From: Deltaproteobacteria bacterium
GTDB taxonomy: Bacteria > Desulfobacterota > UBA8473
NCBI GenBank assembly: GCA_030643245.1
Contig: DAOWME010000044.1
Coordinates: 1-15,665, forward strand
Direction: 5' to 3'
Length of the DNA stretch: 15,665 nt
Shown here: positions 12,616-15,665 of the stretch, one piece after another
Layout of the letters: every line of letters starts with the position of its first letter
Position numbering within the stretch: the stretch's first letter is position 1
Notes under the pieces: model-generated
The model's database searches: none
The model's input: the letters and a program-made list of their open reading frames with translations, nothing else
What the model was told of the DNA's origin: nothing
Program-made: the position numbers and the translations under genes

Positions 12616-13698
12616 TTAAATTATTTCCTCTAGCTTTTCGAGCACTTTCTCAGGATATATCGCCCCTTCTTCAATGGGCAAATGCCTGTCGAGAGAACTC
12701 ACCAAATGGACCTCAGCACGTCCTTGCACGGACAATTTCACGTCCTCAATCATTTGACCCATGTTGTCTTCTACTACCAAAAATTTGGCTCCTGTGAGGG
12801 ACTTCTCTTCAAAAATCTTGGAAGGAAATGGCCACAGGGTGATGGGACGTATTAAACCAACCTTTAACCCTTTATCACGTGCCCAGAGAAGGGCCTGCCC
12901 ACAAACCCTTGCCACATAACCAAAGGCCACCAATATAAACTCTGCATCATCCAACTGAGAGGTTTCATACCTGACCTCATTCTCCTTTATGCTATCGAGT
13001 TTATTCTTGTAATCTTCCCAAAATGAACAGAGGTTCGGGTGTCTTGGGGTAGGCAACATCCCCTGGGCGATGGATGAAAAGCGCCTGTTGCCGTCTTTAC
13101 TATCCTTCTTCCCTGTAACAGCCCAATCCTTCTCCGGTAATGGTTCAAAATCGAGGGTTTGTAGCTCAACGGATTCCATCATCTGACCGAGAATGGCATC
13201 GCTGAGGATGACAACCGGAGTCCTGTATTTATCTGCAAGATAAAAACCTAGTTGCATAAAGTCATGGAGTTCCTGGCCCGATTTCGGGGCAAGAACGATC
13301 GTTTTGTATCCCCCGTAGCCACCCCCCTGGGTCACAGAGGTATAATCCGTCTGCGCGTGTCGTGTAGTATTCCATCCTCTTTGTACGAGCACGATAATGC
13401 AGGGGAGCTCGGCATTGGAGAGATTACTCATACCTTCCTGCATCAGCGCCCACCCGGGGCCGGATGTTGAAGTCATCGCACGAACACCTGTAACAGCGCC
13501 TCCGTGAAGCATGTTTATAGATCCGCACTCAGAAGCAGATTGGAGAAAAACCCTTCCCCTTTGAGGGAACTCCCTTGCAAACCATTCTATGGCCTCATTC
13601 TGCGGTGTTATAGGATAACCGAAAAACGCTTTGCAGTCTGCCGCAAGCGCACCCCACCCAATCGCTTCATTCCCTTGTATTAATAACTTTTCCGCCAT
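12616..13698 (-). CDS. korA: 2-oxoacid:ferredoxin oxidoreductase, alpha subunit (KorA/VorB-like)
   Basis: This 360-aa alpha subunit has the pyrimidine-binding domain signature GNEAIGWGALAADCKAFFGY then PITPQNE (9-35), SECGSINMLHGGAVTGVRAM with TSTSGPG, and a C-terminal transketolase-C-like domain (about 250-340). It completes the ThDP site with the beta subunit. Automated annotation often calls close relatives VorB (2-ketoisovalerate) as well as KorA (2-oxoglutarate), so the substrate stays open. The ATG follows a GGGGGAAAC stretch, 18 bp after the ferredoxin gene. Its final 37 codons are duplicated at 10897-11010. Strict anaerobes use this enzyme to run or close the TCA cycle and to make low-potential ferredoxin. 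Confidence 0.9.
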   Translation of the reverse strand: MAEKLLIQGNEAIGWGALAADCKAFFGYPITPQNEAIEWFAREFPQRGRVFLQSASECGSINMLHGGAVTGVRAMTSTSGPGWALMQEGMSNLSNAELPCIIVLVQRGWNTTRHAQTDYTSVTQGGGYGGYKTIVLAPKSGQELHDFMQLGFYLADKYRTPVVILSDAILGQMMESVELQTLDFEPLPEKDWAVTGKKDSKDGNRRFSSIAQGMLPTPRHPNLCSFWEDYKNKLDSIKENEVRYETSQLDDAEFILVAFGYVARVCGQALLWARDKGLKVGLIRPITLWPFPSKIFEEKSLTGAKFLVVEDNMGQMIEDVKLSVQGRAEVHLVSSLDRHLPIEEGAIYPEKVLEKLEEII

Positions 13699-13716
13699 CT
13701 TGTTTCCCCCTCAGTC

Positions 13717-13953
13717 TTAAGCAGAAGCCGGTGCTTCCAGATATTCATAAACCTCAATAGCCACGTGGGGACACATCCAAGCGCACATGGCGCAAGCAAT
13801 GCAGTCCTCAGCGTTTGTGAATTCAGGTACAGGCAACCCCAGCACTGAAAGCCTCTTTGTCATCTCGACGCATCCCTTCTTGCAAAACATCTCACAAAAA
13901 CCGCAACCCGTGCATCGGTTCTCGTTGATCTTAATATATCCCTTCTTTGCCAT
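13717..13953 (-). CDS. korD: 2-oxoacid:ferredoxin oxidoreductase, delta subunit (2[4Fe-4S] ferredoxin)
   Basis: This 78-aa ferredoxin-like subunit has two cluster motifs, C14-x2-C17-x2-C20-x3-C24 and C51-x2-C54-x2-C57-x3-C61-P. The first lacks the usual proline after its last cysteine and has an extra Cys28. It passes electrons from the ThDP core to external ferredoxin. It is the promoter-proximal gene: the ATG is preceded by AAAAGGAGGTAAG, a perfect Shine-Dalgarno, the strongest in the window. At 78 aa it is shorter than Helicobacter OorD (about 113 aa), lacking an N-terminal extension. The order korD-korA-korB-korC supports a four-subunit OorDABC-type enzyme. Confidence 0.92.
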   Translation of the reverse strand: MAKKGYIKINENRCTGCGFCEMFCKKGCVEMTKRLSVLGLPVPEFTNAEDCIACAMCAWMCPHVAIEVYEYLEAPASA

Positions 13954-13971
13954 CTTACCTCCTTTTGCGCA

Positions 13972-14001
13972 ATTAAAATGCCAGCGTCAGTGTGAACTCA
14001 A
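13972..14001 (-). promoter_or_regulatory. Candidate promoter of the korDABC operon
   Basis: On the minus strand TTGAGT (14001-13996) and TTTAAT (13977-13972) are separated by 18 bp, matching the sigma70 hexamers at four and five of six positions. The -10 lies 19 bp before the korD start codon, which leaves a very short leader holding the Shine-Dalgarno. Confidence 0.4.
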
Positions 14002-14023
14002 CTGAACACAAGATTGAACACAA
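13993..14023. promoter_or_regulatory. Three phased direct repeats TGAACWCAA upstream of korD (candidate operator)
   Basis: TGAACTCAA (13993-14001), TGAACACAA (14003-14011) and TGAACACAA (14015-14023) recur with start-to-start distances of 10 and 12 bp, about one helical turn. The first overlaps the proposed -35 hexamer and the others lie just upstream of it. This layout is typical of cooperative regulator binding. The regulator is unknown. Confidence 0.4.
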
Positions 14024-14091
14024 ACCCGAAAACAAATTAAAAGGTATCAGATTGAAAATATTGTGTCAAATGATTATTTCAGTATAAGCCC

Positions 14092-14148
14092 GGAAGATGG
14101 CCTGAAGATGAGATGCACAAATGGGGAAGTTATTTCGTCCCCGTCCCT
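14092..14148. repeat. Repeat family B, right-half copy B4
   Basis: GGAAGATGGCCTGAAGATGA then GATGCACAAATGGGGAAG and the inverted end TTATTTCGTCCCCGTCCCT match the right half of B1 (about 1606-1662). The left half is absent. The right end joins directly to repeat C4 with no spacer. Confidence 0.85.
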
Positions 14149-14204
14149 TAAGCGCCGGCAAGCGGTAATCTCGCTCAACTGCACCGGTCGAAATTTTTTC
14201 TTGC
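14149..14204. repeat. Repeat family C, inverted left-half copy C4
   Basis: TAAGCGCCGGCAAGCGGTAA followed by CAACTGCACCGGTCGAAATT is the reverse complement of the left part of C2 (5252-5305), with changes in the middle. It ends with a TTTTTTC tail. It directly follows the B4 end. Confidence 0.7.
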
Positions 14205-14222
14205 AAAACTCACATTTTTCGG

Positions 14223-14248
14223 ATAGTGTTTTTCTCTACCTACACTAT
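14223..14248. other. Perfect 7-bp inverted repeat in the korD-yfaZ spacer
   Basis: ATAGTGT (14223-14229) and ACACTAT (14242-14248) are separated by 12 bases. It lies in the otherwise featureless stretch between C4 and A2. It may be a protein-binding site; no terminator-like T tract follows. Confidence 0.25.
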
Positions 14249-14289
14249 TTGTGTTAAAGACTGACTTTGTTTATAGGTGAACCTCGCTA

Positions 14290-14476
14290 GTGCTCATCCA
14301 TAAATAGACTTCTTGAGAAAAGGGCACGAGTTGGTTTCCAATCCAGAAATGAGCAATTTTTTCTCTGAGCAAGGCCGCACGACGGTTTGCGCCGAGTCGT
14401 ACATGATCGTACGTCGAAGGCGGAAAACTGAGGAGAACGCAGCTCAGGGAAAAAATGGCCATTCCTGGATGGAAAC
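14290..14476. repeat. Repeat family A, full copy A2 (187 bp)
   Basis: The length is the same as A1 and the ends match: GTGCTCATCCATAAATAG at the left, CCATTCCTGGATGGAAAC inverted at the right, flanked by TA on both sides. The left end has changes in the inverted repeat, suggesting an older copy. It ends 33 bp before the yfaZ-like start codon. Confidence 0.9.
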
Positions 14477-14509
14477 TAGCTATAAACTGCCTTTGAGCGG
14501 AGTGATTAA

Positions 14510-15088
14510 ATGTTTAGACACTTTGTTATTGCCGTCACTGTCATCTTAGTTGTATCTTTAAGTAGGTGCGCCTATGCTCAAACCGTAGACCTACACGTAA
14601 ATGATGATACCGCCGAAATTCAGTTTAGGAGTGTCATCAGTGAACAGGTTTATGGGTACATGGAGTTCAACGCAAGGTTCCTCTATAGCTCGGAGAAACA
14701 CGCAGATAACAAGTTGGGTTCCGCAGGGGTTGATGCCTACGGTGAATTGGAGGCTGTCCCCGGGTTGGAGATGGGTGTGGGGACAAAATTATACGGGGGT
14801 AGAGTTGATCATGAGGGTGTCCTGGGTGTCGGTCTTGGTGGCCTCTTGCGATATGCTCCCCCGGCGCTGAACGGGTTCGTTTTTTCGGGGACTCTCTATT
14901 ATGTGCCCAAGGTCTCGTCCTTTCTCGATTTAGAACGGTTGCTGGAGTCGGGCCTTCGCCTAGGTTACCAGATTATCCCTAATGCAGCTGTCTATGTGGG
15001 TTACCGAAATATCCAGACACACATCAAACACGACGGAAGGTCAAGGGTCGCGGAGGGGTTTTATGGAGGATTGGAGTTTAGATTTTAG
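14510..15088 (+). CDS. YfaZ-family outer-membrane beta-barrel protein
   Basis: This 192-aa protein starts with a Sec signal peptide (MFRHFVIAVTVILVVSLSRC, cleavage after AYA at about residue 23) and continues as alternating short amphipathic strands (VYGYMEFNARFLYS, LEMGVGTKLYGGRV, GFVFSGTLYYVPKV, NAAVYVGYRNIQ). It ends in GGLEFRF with a terminal aromatic residue, the sorting signal of outer-membrane barrels. Length and layout fit the YfaZ family, whose function is poorly known. The ATG follows GCGGAG (14497-14502) with seven bases of spacing. It appears to be a single-gene unit: upstream lies repeat A2 and downstream a long non-coding stretch. It shows that the organism has an outer membrane. 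Confidence 0.75.
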   Translation: MFRHFVIAVTVILVVSLSRCAYAQTVDLHVNDDTAEIQFRSVISEQVYGYMEFNARFLYSSEKHADNKLGSAGVDAYGELEAVPGLEMGVGTKLYGGRVDHEGVLGVGLGGLLRYAPPALNGFVFSGTLYYVPKVSSFLDLERLLESGLRLGYQIIPNAAVYVGYRNIQTHIKHDGRSRVAEGFYGGLEFRF

Positions 15089-15512
15089 CAAGGCCTTATC
15101 GTGAGTATATTTTTATTGTAAAAGGTCACAGTGTTCAGTTGTCAGGGACCACCGGCGCATACACCGGGGACCTCGGTCTGTGTGTCCAAGGAAGCGTAGG
15201 ACTCGGATGCGGGGAGTTGCCAATTTAAGCGGAATTTTACTGCTTAACTCTTTTACATTTGCTGCCTTTCAGTGGATTGCCAGATGTTCCTCTCATTTAC
15301 ACCCACTGTACTTTCACTCAGAGGGCATCTTCCGGACCGGAATGGTATGTGGTGGTATTTCAGGAATTTCTGTTTTTTGTCCTAGACTGCATTCCATAAA
15401 GGAGATGATATTCGGTTATTTTCCACAACCTCTGTGTCAGACTCAGTTTTTAATCCTCAAAACAGTCAATGTCTTCCGGCGGTTAAAATCTCCGTCTTCC
15501 TTGACCTATCTA
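15089..15512. other. Non-coding region, no supported gene
   Basis: This 424-bp stretch has an AT-rich start, a short GC-rich patch with CCGG repeats near 15150-15170, and then featureless sequence. An open frame crosses 15180-15539 but has no ribosome-binding site or recognisable domain and runs into repeat A3. No tRNA, terminator or promoter was convincing. Confidence 0.4.
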
Positions 15513-15665
15513 GTGTCCATCCAGAAATGGACTTCTTGAGAAAAGGGCACGAGTTGGTTTCCAATTCAGAAATGAGCAATTTTTTATCTGAGCAAGGCCG
15601 CACGACGGTTTGCGCCGAGGCGTACATGATCGTACGTCGCAGGCGGAAACCTGAGGAGAACGCAG
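15513..15665. repeat. Repeat family A, copy A3 (cut by window end)
   Basis: The left end GTGTCCATCCAGAAATGG and the first 153 bases match A1 with very few differences; TA precedes it. The window ends before the right inverted end. Of the three copies it is the one whose left end best matches the inverted right end of A1. Confidence 0.9.

Noticed and set aside
15180..15539. A 119-aa plus-strand reading frame near the window end
   Set aside because: It has no ribosome-binding site, no recognisable domain and an unlikely composition, and it runs into repeat A3.
4906..15665. CRISPR array or tandem repeat array
   Set aside because: The repeated units are widely dispersed, have inverted ends and are not regularly spaced with unique spacers.

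Overview
The window most likely comes from a strictly anaerobic, Gram-negative bacterium. The evidence is a four-subunit 2-oxoacid:ferredoxin oxidoreductase, a pair of oxygen-sensitive [4Fe-4S] activase proteins of the benzoyl-CoA reductase / 2-hydroxyacyl-CoA dehydratase family, a siroheme-decarboxylase-like protein and an outer-membrane beta-barrel protein with a Sec signal peptide. A deltaproteobacterium in the broad sense (Desulfobacterota or a syntroph) fits best, but this is inference from gene content.

Layout. 200-1441 (+): a stand-alone FabF-type ketosynthase. 1661-4897 (-): a tightly overlapping operon of a siroheme-decarboxylase-like gene (ahbA-like), metG and an LDH/MDH-superfamily dehydrogenase. 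5614-8275 (+): a five-gene cluster of a 95-aa unknown, two paralogous ATPase/activase subunits (BadF/BcrA-like and BadG/BcrD-like), a dicluster ferredoxin and a 94-aa unknown. 8423-10768 (+): cobU-cobT-cobS, late cobalamin assembly. 10769-11276: non-coding debris with a fragment of a second korA-type gene and palindromic repeats. 11277-13953 (-): korDABC (oorDABC-like) operon with a perfect Shine-Dalgarno, a plausible promoter and three phased direct repeats. 14510-15088 (+): YfaZ-family outer-membrane protein.

The gene borders are occupied by three families of small non-autonomous repeats with terminal inverted repeats, here named A (187 bp, TA-flanked), B (98-183 bp, 24-bp inverted ends) and C (about 130 bp). 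Copies lie 22 to 35 bp upstream of fabF, cobU and yfaZ, touch the start of the ahbA-like gene, supply the stop codon of the dehydrogenase gene, and sit upstream of the activase cluster. No transposase gene is present.

The most interesting biology is the activase-activase-ferredoxin module, which has the subunit order of class I benzoyl-CoA reductase clusters but lacks the two catalytic subunits and is bracketed by two small unrecognised proteins. The korDABC enzyme could supply the reduced ferredoxin such a module consumes; that link is inferred. The paired inverted ends of repeat B also co-vary from copy to copy, which suggests selection for, or copying through, a hairpin.
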